Below are positions 17,141 to 26,117 of a DNA stretch of 64,000 nucleotides, piece after piece. The DNA lies in NCBI RefSeq assembly GCF_014107495.1, contig NZ_CP041969.1, forward strand, positions 1,919,001 through 1,983,000, written 5' to 3'. How positions within the stretch are numbered: position 1 is the first letter of the stretch; every line of letters begins with the position of its first letter. Below the pieces are notes generated by a model. It did not search any database and was not told where the DNA came from. It saw nothing but the letters and a program-made list of their open reading frames with translations. Source of the stretch: Cohnella cholangitidis (GTDB lineage Bacteria; Bacillota; Bacilli; Paenibacillales; Paenibacillaceae). Made by a program: the position numbers and the translations under genes.

Positions 17141-17935
17141 TCAACCCCCTTGCACGAACAGACGACGACGCGCCGCCCGCCATACGAGCAAAATCGGAAT
17201 GATTAACACGACCGTCCAAATGACCTGTACCAACAACGCGTTCCATACGTCGGCACCCTGAATTCTTCCGGTAAAAACGGAACCCGGCAAATACGTAATC
17301 GCTTGGAACGGAAGCCAATTCATGACGGATATGGCCCACCCCGGGAAGAAAGCGATCGGGACGATAACTCCGGATAGCAAATCCACCATGATTCTTTTCA
17401 TCATCATGACGCCTTGGTTATTCTCGAAGAAGAACGCGCTTAGCCCCGTTAGAATGTTTAGCTGCGAATTAATGAGAAAGCTGAACCAGATCATAACGAA
17501 GAACACGAGCCATTGCACCGGGTCCGTCGGAAGCTCGATAGGAAAAATAAACGAAACGATAATCATGCCCGGCACCATGAACAGCCCCAAACGGAACAGG
17601 CCTTCGCCGAAGCCTTGCATCATCTTCACCAGCAGGTACGAATAGGGACGGATAATCTGGATCGCTACGCTGCCGTCTACGATCTCGCCCGATATTTCGC
17701 GGTCTAGGTTATTAAAGTAAAAAGCTCTCGCCATCCACGACACGGCCACGTAAGTGGACATCTGGATGACCGTGAAACCTTGAAGCGTCTCGGCTTCGCC
17801 GAAAATCGCCTTCCATAGGAAATAATAAGCCCCGATATTAATCGCATAGATGACGATACCGCTGTAGTAATTGACCCGATAAGCAAGCATCATCAGAAAC
17901 CGGATGCGGACGAAATCCAAATATGCGCTAGTCAT
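17141..17935 (-). CDS. ABC-2 type exporter permease, first subunit (COG4587-like)
   Basis: A 264-residue membrane protein related to its downstream partner: an N-terminal amphipathic start (SAYLDFVRIRFLMMLAYRVN), a GEIVDGSVAIQIIRPYSYLL segment that parallels the GEMDRILTRP motif of the second subunit, and six predicted helices. The two permeases presumably form a heterodimer. Its start overlaps the stop of the ATPase gene by four bases (ATGA type), indicating translational coupling. Confidence 0.87.
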   Translation of the reverse strand: MTSAYLDFVRIRFLMMLAYRVNYYSGIVIYAINIGAYYFLWKAIFGEAETLQGFTVIQMSTYVAVSWMARAFYFNNLDREISGEIVDGSVAIQIIRPYSYLLVKMMQGFGEGLFRLGLFMVPGMIIVSFIFPIELPTDPVQWLVFFVMIWFSFLINSQLNILTGLSAFFFENNQGVMMMKRIMVDLLSGVIVPIAFFPGWAISVMNWLPFQAITYLPGSVFTGRIQGADVWNALLVQVIWTVVLIIPILLVWRAARRRLFVQGG

Positions 17936-19017
17936 GATTCGCCTGCTCCCGTCTTGACCGGCTCTTTGCGAGCCGCGCTATCCGCGTCGGCGGTCAAGGC
18001 CGACAAGTCTCTCGGAGCGTCGGCGCTGCCCGATTGGTAAATTTCGCGGACGATCTCGTCCGTATTCGTCTCGAAAATCTTGATATCGCTAATATCCTGA
18101 TGGCCCACGACCCGGGAGAGTACCTCGGACACGTTCATCTCGCGGGGAATCCACACTTTGGCGGTCACGTCGTTCTCTAGCGACCAACGAACGGCAAGGT
18201 CTCCGGTCATCGCGGTCACTTTGGGCAGCGTTACGGCTTCCGTGAATTGGAACTGAACCTCGCGGCCTTTGCCCCAACGGGACTTGAGCTCATCCAGACC
18301 TCCGTCGTAAATAATCCGGCCGTCGTCCAGCATGATGACCCGCGAGCACAGAGCCTCGATATCCTGCAAGTCGTGCGTAGTCAACAGGATCGTCGTGCCC
18401 TGTTCCTTGTTCAGCCGCTTGAGGAATTCGCGTATTTCCGTCTTCACTACGATATCGAGACCGATCGTCGGTTCATCGAGAAACAGGATAGACGGATTGT
18501 GCAGCAGAGCCGCCACCAACTCGCAGCGCATCCGTTGGCCGAGGCTTAGCTTGCGAACGGGACGATTAAGCAAATCCTGCAATTGCAACGTCTCCACCAA
18601 TTCGTCGAGCCGATGGCGGAAATCCGCTTCGCTCACCCGATATACTTTGCGCAGAAGCCGAAACGACTCGATTACTCCGATGTCCCACCATAGCTGGCTG
18701 CGTTGCCCGAACACGACTCCGATTTCCTGCACGAATTTCTCGCGATCCTTATAGGGAACATAACCGTTTACGACAAGTTTGCCCGAAGTAGGCACCAGGA
18801 TGCCGGTCAGCATCTTGATCGTCGTCGATTTGCCGGCGCCGTTCTCCCCGATGTACCCGCATATTTCGCCTTGCGGAATTTGGAAGCTGATATCTTTAAC
18901 CGCGGTTACTTCGGTATGCTCGCGCTTGAATAGATCCTGAATCGCTCCCTTCAGTCCTTCGCGATTTTTCTGAACCTTGAATTGCTTGCGTAATTGATGT
19001 ACGTCTATGGCTAACAT
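17932..19017 (-). CDS. ABC-2 exporter ATPase (COG4586, daunorubicin-resistance type)
   Basis: A 361-residue cytoplasmic ATPase. Walker A is YIGENGAGKSTTIKML (about residues 56-71), the Q-loop region contains VVFGQRSQLWWDI, the signature is LSLGQRMRCELVAALLH, and Walker B is PSILFLDEPTIGLD. The GQRSQLWWDI motif is characteristic of COG4586 rather than of ordinary DrrA proteins. About 100 C-terminal residues form an extra domain. It is the first gene of a three-gene operon, transcribed away from the LCP gene on the other strand; ATG at 19017 follows AGGAGG. Confidence 0.92.
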   Translation of the reverse strand: MLAIDVHQLRKQFKVQKNREGLKGAIQDLFKREHTEVTAVKDISFQIPQGEICGYIGENGAGKSTTIKMLTGILVPTSGKLVVNGYVPYKDREKFVQEIGVVFGQRSQLWWDIGVIESFRLLRKVYRVSEADFRHRLDELVETLQLQDLLNRPVRKLSLGQRMRCELVAALLHNPSILFLDEPTIGLDIVVKTEIREFLKRLNKEQGTTILLTTHDLQDIEALCSRVIMLDDGRIIYDGGLDELKSRWGKGREVQFQFTEAVTLPKVTAMTGDLAVRWSLENDVTAKVWIPREMNVSEVLSRVVGHQDISDIKIFETNTDEIVREIYQSGSADAPRDLSALTADADSAARKEPVKTGAGES

Positions 19018-19061
19018 ATGAACCTCCTGTGATCAAGTCGAGTTCATTAGGATGACTTAAC

Positions 19062-19091
19062 TTGCGTATTCCATTGCCGAAACTTTATAAT
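19062..19091 (+). promoter_or_regulatory. Sigma-A promoter of the LCP gene
   Basis: TTGCGT (19062-19067), an 18-base spacer and a consensus TATAAT (19086-19091), 35 bases before the LCP start codon. Confidence 0.65.
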
Positions 19092-19125
19092 TTTAACATA
19101 TAGAAACCCGAGAGGACATACATTC

Positions 19126-20132
19126 ATGAGCAGAAAATGGAAGATTATACTCTTCAGCATATTGAGTTTGGCATTTATATTTATTTGTGCGGTTGCTGTG
19201 TGGGTTTACCTTATTGACAACAAGCTATCCCAGGCCCAGAAACCGAAAGAGGAATCGCGGTTCGGCCAATTCGAAGAAAACCGGAATACGAGCCCCCGGA
19301 ATGGACAGGCTCGGAGCGCGTTAACGTTCTGCTCATGGGCGGCGACGATAGAGGGCTAAGAGAAGGCGAGGTTGCCCGATCCGACTCCATGCTGGTCGCG
19401 TCCTTCGATCCGGTAACGAAGAAGATTCACCTGTTCTCGGTGCTTCGCGACACGCACGTGGAAATTCCGGGCTTCAAAGACAATCGGGTCAACACGGCGA
19501 TCACCCTCGGAGGTCCCGAACTTGCGATGAAGACGATCGGCAACTTGATGGGCTTGGACATCCAGTATTATGTTTATGTCGATTTCCAAGGATTCATTAA
19601 ATTGGTCGATGCGCTCGGCGGAGTCGATTTCTACGTGGAAAAGGACATGAAGTATTCGGACGCCGCGGACGGCCACAAGTTCGATATCGATCTGAAAAAG
19701 GGCCAGCAGCACCTCGACGGGGAGAAGGCTCTGCAATACGTTCGCTTCAGACACGACAAGCTTTCGGATTTCACCCGCACCGAACGCCAGCGCGATTTCC
19801 TTAAAGCCGTCGCGGCTAAGCTCAAATCGGGGTGGAATCTGATTATGCTGCCGGATATCTTAGGGGACGTGGTCCCTTACGTAGAAACCAATATGTCTAC
19901 CGGGGATATGCTGAAGCTAGGCACCTTGGGGTACAAATCCCATCAGGCCGGCTCCGCGCAAATTCCTCCGATGGAGCTCGTAACGGACGAGAACGTTAAC
20001 GGTTCGGCCATGCTGGGCGTTCGGAATCGAGATGCGCTTAAGGGGTACGTGCAAGAAACTTTGAACAAAGACGACAGCCTGGCATCGCCTAGTCCGACTC
20101 CCTCTTCCAGCGCGAATACCGGCAGTAAATAG
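19126..20132 (+). CDS. LytR-CpsA-Psr (LCP) family cell-wall glycopolymer ligase, frameshifted
   Basis: LCP enzymes transfer teichoic-acid or polysaccharide chains from a lipid carrier to peptidoglycan at the outer face of the membrane. Residues ~7-32 form one transmembrane anchor; VNVLLMGGDDRG, ARSDSMLVASFDP, FSVLRDTHVEIPGF and ALQYVRFRHD carry the conserved Asp and Arg residues that bind the polyprenyl diphosphate. The frame breaks after QFEEN; one extra A or C at plus 19277-19284 gives NPEYEPPEWTGSERVNVLL. Without repair, the anchor and catalytic domain are separated. The tail after about residue 310 is rich in Ser, Pro and Thr. The neighbouring exopolysaccharide locus may supply its substrate, but this is conjecture. 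Confidence 0.9.
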
Positions 20133-20188
20133 CAACAAGCAGCGAGCAATAAGGAAACAAGGTTACAGTTAGCGGAGGTTAAGCCTAC

Positions 20189-21505
20189 ATGGAGAGATTA
20201 CGTTCATCGCAATTATACGAAGAAGCCCAGCGGCATATCGTCGGCGGGGTCAACAGCCCCTCCCGTTCGTTCAAAGCGGTAGGCGGAGGAGCTCCGGTTT
20301 TCATGAAACGGGGCCAAGGAGCGCATTTCTGGGATGTCGACGATAACCGTTACATCGATTACCTGGCCGCTTTCGGACCGATCATTACGGGACACGCGCA
20401 TCCGAAAATAACGGAAGCGATTATCCAAGCCGCGACTACCGGCACGTTATACGGCACCGCGACGGAGCATGAAATTCGGTTGGCCGAAGTACTGAAAGCG
20501 GCCATTCCGTCAATGGACAAAGTCAGGTTCGTCAACTCCGGCACGGAAGCGGTCATGACGACGATCCGCGTCGCGCGGGCGTTCACCGGGCGCAACAAAA
20601 TCATTAAATTCGCCGGCTGTTACCACGGTCACGCCGACTTGGTACTCGTTGCCGCCGGCTCCGGCCCTTCTACGCTAGGCATACCGGACAGCGCCGGCAT
20701 CCCGCCGAGTATCGCGAGCGAAGTGATCACCGTACCCTTCAACGAGCTGGACGGATTAAAGGCGGCGCTCGAACGCTGGGGCGACCAAGTCGCCGCCGTC
20801 ATGGTGGAACCGATCGTCGGCAACTTCGGCATGGTCATGCCGAAGCCCGGATTTCTCGAGGGAGTCTGCGCCATGGCGCGGGAAGCCGGAGCTCTCGTCA
20901 TCTACGACGAAGTAATCAGCGCTTTCCGGTTCCATTACGGATCGAGCCAGACGTTATCCGCATTTCCCGACCGCGAAGCCATTCGTCCGGACTTAACCGC
21001 GCTCGGCAAAATCATCGGAGGCGGCTTGCCGATCGGCGCATACGGCGGCAGAGCCGATCTCATGGCGATGATCGCTCCGCTCGGACCGGCTTACCAAGCG
21101 GGGACGATGGCCGGAAACCCGGCTTCCGTTCTGGCCGGGCTCGCTTGCTTGGAAGTACTGCGGGAGCCGGGCGTCTACGATCGAATGGAGGAATTGGCGA
21201 TTCGTCTGTGCGACGGTTTGCAAGCTTCGGCTGATCGCCACGGCGTCCCGTTAACGATCAACCGGATTGTCGGAGCGTTCTCCACCCACTTCTGCGGGCA
21301 TCCGGTAACGAATTACGTAGAAGCCCAAGGCTCGGACGGCGAGCAATTCGCCCGCTTCTTCCGCTTAATGCTAGACCGCGGCGTATATCTTGCGCCATCG
21401 AAATACGAAGCGTGGTTTTTGACGACCGCGCACAGCGACGCCGACATCGACGCTACTCTCGCCGCCGCGGAAGAGTCCTTCCGCGAAATGGCCTCCGGCA
21501 AGTAA
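20189..21505 (+). CDS. Glutamate-1-semialdehyde 2,1-aminomutase, GsaB-like
   Basis: A 438-residue PLP enzyme that converts glutamate-1-semialdehyde to 5-aminolevulinate, the tetrapyrrole precursor. [21 protein letters not shown] and [12 protein letters not shown] are diagnostic, and the PLP lysine is Lys274 in [17 protein letters not shown]. The [15 protein letters not shown] sequence resembles Bacillus GsaB, the second copy, more than HemL of the hemAXCDBL operon, and no other hem genes are nearby; I therefore give no symbol. ATG at 20189 follows GCGGAGG. Its 3' end abuts repeat array B, which separates it from the convergent WG-repeat gene. Confidence 0.92.
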   Translation: MERLRSSQLYEEAQRHIVGGVNSPSRSFKAVGGGAPVFMKRGQGAHFWDVDDNRYIDYLAAFGPIITGHAHPKITEAIIQAATTGTLYGTATEHEIRLAEVLKAAIPSMDKVRFVNSGTEAVMTTIRVARAFTGRNKIIKFAGCYHGHADLVLVAAGSGPSTLGIPDSAGIPPSIASEVITVPFNELDGLKAALERWGDQVAAVMVEPIVGNFGMVMPKPGFLEGVCAMAREAGALVIYDEVISAFRFHYGSSQTLSAFPDREAIRPDLTALGKIIGGGLPIGAYGGRADLMAMIAPLGPAYQAGTMAGNPASVLAGLACLEVLREPGVYDRMEELAIRLCDGLQASADRHGVPLTINRIVGAFSTHFCGHPVTNYVEAQGSDGEQFARFFRLMLDRGVYLAPSKYEAWFLTTAHSDADIDATLAAAEESFREMASGK

Positions 21506-21540
21506 GCGAGACTAGCTCAGGTTCGTGAACGGTAGAAGGC

Positions 21541-21863
21541 GAAGTAACGGCACGGTGTGCCGCTATTTCGCCTTCTATCCCTATCTCCCGCAAAGTAACG
21601 CCACGGCGTGCCGCTATTTCGCCTTCTAGCCCTATCTCCCGCAAAGTAACGGCACGGCGTGCCGATATTTCGCCTTCTAGCCCTATCTCCCGCGAAGTAA
21701 CGGCACGGCGTGCCGCTAAATAACACAAAAAGCCACCGGGCATCCCGGTGGTTATTTCGCCTTCTATCCCTATCTCCGCAAAGTAACGGCACGGCGTGCC
21801 GATATTTCGCCTTCTAGCCCTATCTCCCGCGAAGTAACGGCACGGCGTGCCGCTAAATAACAC
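21541..21863. repeat. Tandem palindrome array B (51-bp period)
   Basis: The motif TAACGG begins at 21545, 21596, 21647, 21698, 21784 and 21835; spacing is 51 bases except the 86-base step that contains an inserted terminator hairpin. Each unit has arms CGGCAC and GTGCCG around GGC, then ATTTCGCCTTCTAGCCC and TATCTCCCGC. Units are almost identical, so the array is young or kept uniform. The block 21694-21752 (unit plus CCACCGGG hairpin) is repeated 137 bases later at 21831-21889, a segmental duplication. It lies between convergent genes. Confidence 0.93.
21733..21751. terminator. Duplicated copy of the convergent terminator inside array B
   Basis: CCACCGGG and CCCGGTGG around CAT, identical to the hairpin at 21870-21888. 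Here the right-hand T-run is interrupted (TTATTT), so on the plus strand it is weaker, while the A-tract at 21727-21731 still gives T residues on the minus strand. Confidence 0.6.
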
Positions 21864-21893
21864 AAAAAGCCACCGGGCATCCCGGTGGTTTTT
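21864..21893. terminator. Bidirectional terminator between hemL-like and WG-repeat genes
   Basis: A perfect 8-bp stem CCACCGGG/CCCGGTGG with a three-base loop, followed by TTTTT on the plus strand and by TTTTTG on the minus strand, so it can serve both convergent genes. Confidence 0.85.
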
Positions 21894-21917
21894 CGCTCAT
21901 TCATCGTTACATTTGTT

Positions 21918-23326
21918 TTATTTCGATGCCTCAGCCGCATCGGGAGCCGGAACTTCGACGTCGGGAGCCGCCGCGTCCGCCACGACGTTGCCCTTAACAT
22001 CGATCAGCTTAGCTTCCGTACCCGTGATCACCCGCGCTAGTCCCTTATCGAACGCTTCTACGGAATCGTATTGGGCTTTAATGACGACTTCGCCTTTTTT
22101 GTTGATGAATCCGTATTTGCCGCCTTCCTCGAAGGAAGCCAATCCGTCATGGAAATCTCCCGCGTCTTCGTATTTCGTGCTAAGCACGATTTCTCCTTTG
22201 CGGTTCACGTAGCTGAACGCCCCGTCGATCACGACGCGGCAACTCCTTCGCTGAAGGAGAAGCCTTGGGCGTAAGTCGCGGCGATCGCAAGCTCGCCTTG
22301 GGCATTCACGTAACCGAAGGAACCTTCGCCGTCCGCGCCTTCCGCCTGCACGAGTCCGAGTCCGTCGCTGAAATCGAAAGCGTGCTGGTATACGGCCGGA
22401 ATGACTACTTTACCCGTCGTATCGATATAGCCGTACTTCCCTTCGATCTGTACCGCGGCGAGTCCGCCGGAGAAGTAAAACGCGTCTTCGAACTGCAGCG
22501 GAATGACTTCTTTGCCCGAATGATCGATGTAGCCGAACAGATCGCCCGTACGTACGAGCGCCAGTCCTCCGGAGAAATCGAACGCTTCATCGTAATTCGG
22601 AGTCAGCACCGTTTTGCCTTCAGGATCAATGTAAGAGGCTTTGCCGTCTTTCACGACCAACGCGAGACCGTCCGAGAAGTCGTAAGCTTCCGTATATTGA
22701 GGCGAGATCACGATTTTCCCCGCGGCGTTGATGTAACCGTACTTAGTGTACTTGTTAACGATTGCCAGCCCTTCGCTAAAGCCGTTCGTTTCATCGTATT
22801 TCGCGGTAATAACTTTGTCTCCGAACACGTTCACGTAACCTTGTTGCCCGTTGCTTTCGAACGGGTGCAATCTCGGCGAAATTTGGAGCGTCGACGTTGA
22901 GCCGTTCCAAGTTACCGTCGCGCCGAATTGTTCTCCGATGGAGCGTGCCGGAACCCACAACGTTCCGTCCTTCAACAGCGTCGCGGCCGACAAAGCTACG
23001 CTTTTGCCGTTCACGACGGCCGTCTTGGAGTCGGCGCTTAAAGTTACCGTTCTGCTGCCTTGAACGATCGTCGTCGCGTTGGTTGCTTTGTCCCGCTTCA
23101 GGGTTGCTCCGATCGCGGAAGCGAACGTTTTGGCGGGCAAGTAGGTCGTTCCCTTGATCGTTGCGATCGTCCCTCCGGATTGAACGACGCCATCTACGGA
23201 AATGCTCGCGCTTGCCGTGGCGGCGGACGCGGGGGAAGAATAGCCGAAGCTTGCGATTTGAACCGCCGCCAGAGCGGCGGCTGCGATTAATAAGCCTTTG
23301 CGGATCGTTGGACGGGTATGGGACAT
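21918..23326 (-). CDS. Secreted WG-repeat protein with copper-amine-oxidase stalk domain, frameshifted
   Basis: After a signal peptide (about residues 1-35, ending SSPASAATA) comes a CuAO_N1-type stalk domain at ~38-150 (GTTYLPAKTFASAIGATLKR, DGTLWVPARSIGEQFGATV). Then follow about eight WG repeats of the form FGYIDxxGKxVIxxxYxxAxDFSxGLA. The frame breaks after FSEGVAA: one more G in GCGTCGTG (plus about 22236-22240) gives AAVVIDGAFSYVN and continues through two more repeats to an acidic Ala/Pro tail. WG proteins are extracellular with unknown ligands. It is probably wall-associated; no enzyme motif is present. Confidence 0.88.
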
Positions 23327-23371
23327 AGGGATAATCTCCTTCTCTAATAGGGGATATAATGACTCTTTCGA

Positions 23372-24397
23372 TTATTTTTTCAAGTAAATTTGGTCGAAGG
23401 TTCCTTTATCGGCAAAGTGCTCCGCTTGGGCTTTGTTCCACCCGCCGAAATCATCGATCGTGATCAGGTTCAGGGCAGGGAAGTTTTTGGCGAATTCCTT
23501 CGCCACTTTGGCGTTGATCGGGCGATAGAAGTTTTTGGCGGCGATTCGTTGGCCCTCTTCCGTGTACAGGTAATCGAGGTAAGCCGTAGCTACTTGGCGA
23601 GTATCGTGCTTGTTGACGTTCTTCGTTACGACGGCGACCGTCGGCTCGGCAAGAATACTCAAGGAAGGAGTAACGATCTCGAATTTATCGCCGTATTCCT
23701 TCTTAGCCAAATACGCTTCGTTCTCCCATGCGATCAGAACGTCGCCGATTCCTTTTTCGATAAACGTGTTCGTCGAGCCTCTCGCTCCGGTGTCCAGTAC
23801 CGGCACGTTCTGGAATAGCTTCTTAACGAAATCCTTAGCTTTGTCCTGGCTATTGTTGTTGTGCTTTAGGGCGTAACCCCATGCGGCCAAGTAGTTCCAA
23901 CGCGCCCCCCCCGATGTTTTCGGGTTCGGAGTAATGATCTTCACGTCGGATTTAACGAGATCGTCCCAATCTTTGATGTTTTTCGGATTGCCTTTGCGTA
24001 CCAGGAATACGATCGTCGATTTGTAAGGCGCGCTGTTGTTCGCAAGACGCTTCTGCCAGCCTTTGGCGATCAAGCCTTTGTTCTCGACCGCGACCACGTC
24101 ATACTCGAGAGCGAGCGTGACGACGTCCGCTTCCAGACCGTCGATGACGGAACGGGCTTGCGCGCCGGAACCGCCATGGGATTGCTTGATTTTGACCTTC
24201 TGGCCGGTTTTCTTCTCCCAATACTTCGCGAACGCCGCGTTGTATTCTACATACAATTCGCGAGTCGGATCGTAAGAGACGTTTAGCAGGTTGACGCTTT
24301 TCTTCTCGGACTTCTTCGTGACGGCTCCAAATACGGTTGTCGTCGATAGTACGAATGCCAATGCGGTAAGCAAGATGAGGCGGAATGATTTCTTCAT
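23372..24397 (-). CDS. Sulfate/thiosulfate ABC transporter substrate-binding protein
   Basis: A 341-residue secreted binding protein of the Sbp/CysP family. The signal peptide ends near TTTVFGA, with no lipobox, which is unusual for a Gram-positive binder. Family marks are [57 protein letters not shown], and [11 protein letters not shown], which line the sulfate site. No cysT/cysW/cysA genes are within the window, so its permease must be elsewhere. It is transcribed from a strong promoter at 24553-24582 through a 150-base structured leader, and is divergent from a second family member at 24688. Confidence 0.9.
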   Translation of the reverse strand: MKKSFRLILLTALAFVLSTTTVFGAVTKKSEKKSVNLLNVSYDPTRELYVEYNAAFAKYWEKKTGQKVKIKQSHGGSGAQARSVIDGLEADVVTLALEYDVVAVENKGLIAKGWQKRLANNSAPYKSTIVFLVRKGNPKNIKDWDDLVKSDVKIITPNPKTSGGARWNYLAAWGYALKHNNNSQDKAKDFVKKLFQNVPVLDTGARGSTNTFIEKGIGDVLIAWENEAYLAKKEYGDKFEIVTPSLSILAEPTVAVVTKNVNKHDTRQVATAYLDYLYTEEGQRIAAKNFYRPINAKVAKEFAKNFPALNLITIDDFGGWNKAQAEHFADKGTFDQIYLKK

Positions 24398-24420
24398 GCG
24401 AATGACTCTCCTTTTTATTT

Positions 24421-24545
24421 GTCAAATGGAGTGAACGCAAAAGGCCCCGATTTCGGCCATCCGCATAGCGCAATCTCTGCAGCTCGCGGATGTGAAGTCG
24501 AGGCCTCCGGTTTACCGGTCGGCGCGATGGCACGATCCTTTTGAA
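24421..24545 (-). promoter_or_regulatory. Structured 5' leader of the sulfate-binding protein gene, candidate cis-regulatory RNA
   Basis: Between the promoter and the start codon the minus-strand RNA can fold an ACCGGTAAACCGG hairpin, then a long interrupted stem: GGCC, CGA and TTC on the left pair with GAA, TCG and GGCC on the right, enclosing ATCCGC/GCGGAT. The right arm ends in GGCCTTTTG, resembling an intrinsic terminator. I see neither the S-box (SAM) core nor the T-box sequence. A sulfur-related riboswitch or protein-controlled attenuator is possible; this is inference from hand folding. Confidence 0.5.
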
Positions 24546-24552
24546 TAATCCC

Positions 24553-24582
24553 ATCATATTCCATACTATTCCTAGTTGTCAA
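24553..24582 (-). promoter_or_regulatory. Sigma-A promoter of the sulfate-binding protein gene
   Basis: Minus-strand TTGACA (24577-24582) and TATGAT (24553-24558) with an 18-base spacer. The spacer and flanks contain repeated GGAATA/ATGGGATT elements that could bind a regulator such as CymR; this is not certain. Confidence 0.75.
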
Positions 24583-24596
24583 CTATGAATTAATCG

Positions 24597-24626
24597 TTGA
24601 CAACGACTTTATCCTGTTGCTACAAT
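24597..24626 (+). promoter_or_regulatory. Divergent sigma-A promoter of the second Sbp-like gene
   Basis: TTGACA (24597-24602), an 18-base spacer and TACAAT (24621-24626). Its -35 element is 14 bases from the -35 of the opposite promoter, so the two genes share a compact divergent control region. Confidence 0.72.
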
Positions 24627-24687
24627 CACTTCAATAAATCCAATTATTTCTATTGGAATTAATTACTCCAAAAAAAGGGGAACCTCT

Positions 24688-25767
24688 ATGCACAAGCGCA
24701 ACAGCACGCGAACGCGCGCTACTCTTATCGGTTTATTGGCACTAATGATGATCCTAATCCTAATTACCGCATGCTCGGGAAACAAAGAAAACGAAGTTAA
24801 CGAAGAAGAAACGCCGAAATCCGACTATTCGAAATCCGTCGCATTGATCAATGCCGTATCCGACGACACCGCGGAGGCGTATAAGGAGATCGACCAGGCT
24901 TTCATTGCCAGCTGGAAAGATCGAACCGGTCAATCCATTACGATCGAACAGTCAACGGGGAGTTCTAACGCTCAAAAGGACTCGATTATCGGCGGCCGGT
25001 TAAAAGCGGACATTACGACGCTCGGAGTGGGCATCGATATAGACGAGCTCCAAGCCAAGGGTTTTGTCGGCGAAGGTTGGCAGCAGCGATACGACTATAA
25101 TAGCTCGCCGTTCTCGACGGCCGTGGCGTTCGTCGTACGATCCGGCAATCCGAAAGCGATCGCGGAATGGGAAGATCTGCTTCAGCCCGACGCTCAGATC
25201 GTGACGTCCAATCCTACGACCGACTCCGATGCCCGTTGGTACTACGCGGCTCCGTGGGCTTATTCGTTGGATAAGCAAATCGACGATACAGACGCTGCCA
25301 AAGCTTTCGTAACCGACTTCCATCAGCATGTCACGGTACTGGCAGCAAACGATAAAGAAGCGGAAGCCGTCTTCGTGGACCAAGGGAAAGGCGACGTATG
25401 GGTGACGACGGAAAGCAATGCTCTTCGAATTGCCAATACGTCGGGCAAAGGAATAATCGAAGTCGTCGTTCCTTCCGTTACGCTGACCGTAGAACCGATC
25501 GTATCGGCCGTCGATAGCAACGCCGACGCGAAAGGAGCCCGCGAGGCGGCGAATGCGTACGCGGATTACTTGTTCACCGAAGAAGCGCAGACAATCGCGG
25601 CAAAACATTTTTTCCGGCCAAGATTCGCCTCCATCCTGGAGCAATTCCCGGGCGTATACGCGGATGTTACGCTCTTAACGGTCGATGACAACCTGACCGG
25701 ATGGGAAGATCTTCAGCAAGCGCTGTTCGCGGATGGCGGCCTGTTCGGGCAACTGCCGGCGAAATAA
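24688..25767 (+). CDS. Sbp-like extracellular binding lipoprotein
   Basis: A 359-residue lipoprotein (lipobox LITAC, Cys about residue 29) related to the sulfate-binding family but clearly diverged from the neighbour at 23372. It keeps WQQRYDYNSSPFSTAVAFVV, VRSGNPKAIAEWEDLLQPDA, SNPTTDSDARWYYAAPWAYS and YLFTEEAQTIAAKHFFRPR. Residues of the anion site are altered: QSHGGSGAQ becomes QSTGSSNAQ, and the [11 protein letters not shown] segment becomes a NDKEAEAVFVD segment, so the ligand may not be sulfate. It has a promoter of its own and ends at a strong terminator. No permease gene is adjacent. Confidence 0.85.
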   Translation: MHKRNSTRTRATLIGLLALMMILILITACSGNKENEVNEEETPKSDYSKSVALINAVSDDTAEAYKEIDQAFIASWKDRTGQSITIEQSTGSSNAQKDSIIGGRLKADITTLGVGIDIDELQAKGFVGEGWQQRYDYNSSPFSTAVAFVVRSGNPKAIAEWEDLLQPDAQIVTSNPTTDSDARWYYAAPWAYSLDKQIDDTDAAKAFVTDFHQHVTVLAANDKEAEAVFVDQGKGDVWVTTESNALRIANTSGKGIIEVVVPSVTLTVEPIVSAVDSNADAKGAREAANAYADYLFTEEAQTIAAKHFFRPRFASILEQFPGVYADVTLLTVDDNLTGWEDLQQALFADGGLFGQLPAK

Positions 25768-25791
25768 ATCCACTCGCATAAGCACGTTAAT

Positions 25792-25835
25792 AAAGAAGAA
25801 GGACATTCCCTCTATCGGGAATGTCCTTCTTCTTT
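25792..25835. terminator. Strong convergent terminator with 19-bp perfect stem
   Basis: AAAGAAGAAGGACATTCCC pairs perfectly with GGGAATGTCCTTCTTCTTT around TCTATC. It ends the Sbp-like gene and, from the other side, contains the last codons and stop of the small gene at 25812. Confidence 0.85.
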
Positions 25836-26072
25836 ATCGTTAGTCGTTTCGTCTTCTACCTTAACGCCCTCGTATCTGCCATCCACTTCCTTAGCGATGG
25901 ACCGATAAGCTTTCGTTTCCTCGACGACCGGATCGAACTTCGCCTGAACGCGTACTTCCCATCTCGGGTGGAGCCTTCTCGTTGCCTCGGCTTCCGCAAC
26001 CTCGGCCGACTGCTCCGGCGTCTCTTCGGTTAATTGTCGGGCAAGCAGCTCTTCGGCTTCTTTATGGTCCAA
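25812..26072 (-). CDS. Small acidic hypothetical protein
   Basis: An 86-residue, highly charged protein without cysteine, signal peptide or membrane segment, beginning MDHKEAEELLARQLTEETPE and ending DETTNDKEEGHSR. The start is a TTG at 26072, 3-4 bases after GAAGG, which is close but usable; I know no family with certainty. It lies 45 bases after the inositol monophosphatase-like gene in the same direction and is likely its operon partner. Its C-terminal codons form one arm of the terminator stem. Coding is supported by a sensible amino-acid composition and spacing, not by recognised homology. Confidence 0.6.
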   Translation of the reverse strand: MDHKEAEELLARQLTEETPEQSAEVAEAEATRRLHPRWEVRVQAKFDPVVEETKAYRSIAKEVDGRYEGVKVEDETTNDKEEGHSR

Positions 26073-26117
26073 ATCCTTCGCCCCCTTCTTCCATAGGATG
26101 GTCGAAAGTTACTCGAC

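Noticed and set aside
21453..22000. Open frames over array B with repeated RRNIGTPCRYFA-like peptides
   Set aside because: Same cause: a 51-bp repeat in frame. No ribosome binding site and no known family.
24421..24545. SAM riboswitch or T-box upstream of the sulfate-binding gene
   Set aside because: Neither the S-box core (GATGA/AACC pattern) nor the T-box GGTGG-ACCGCG sequence is present.
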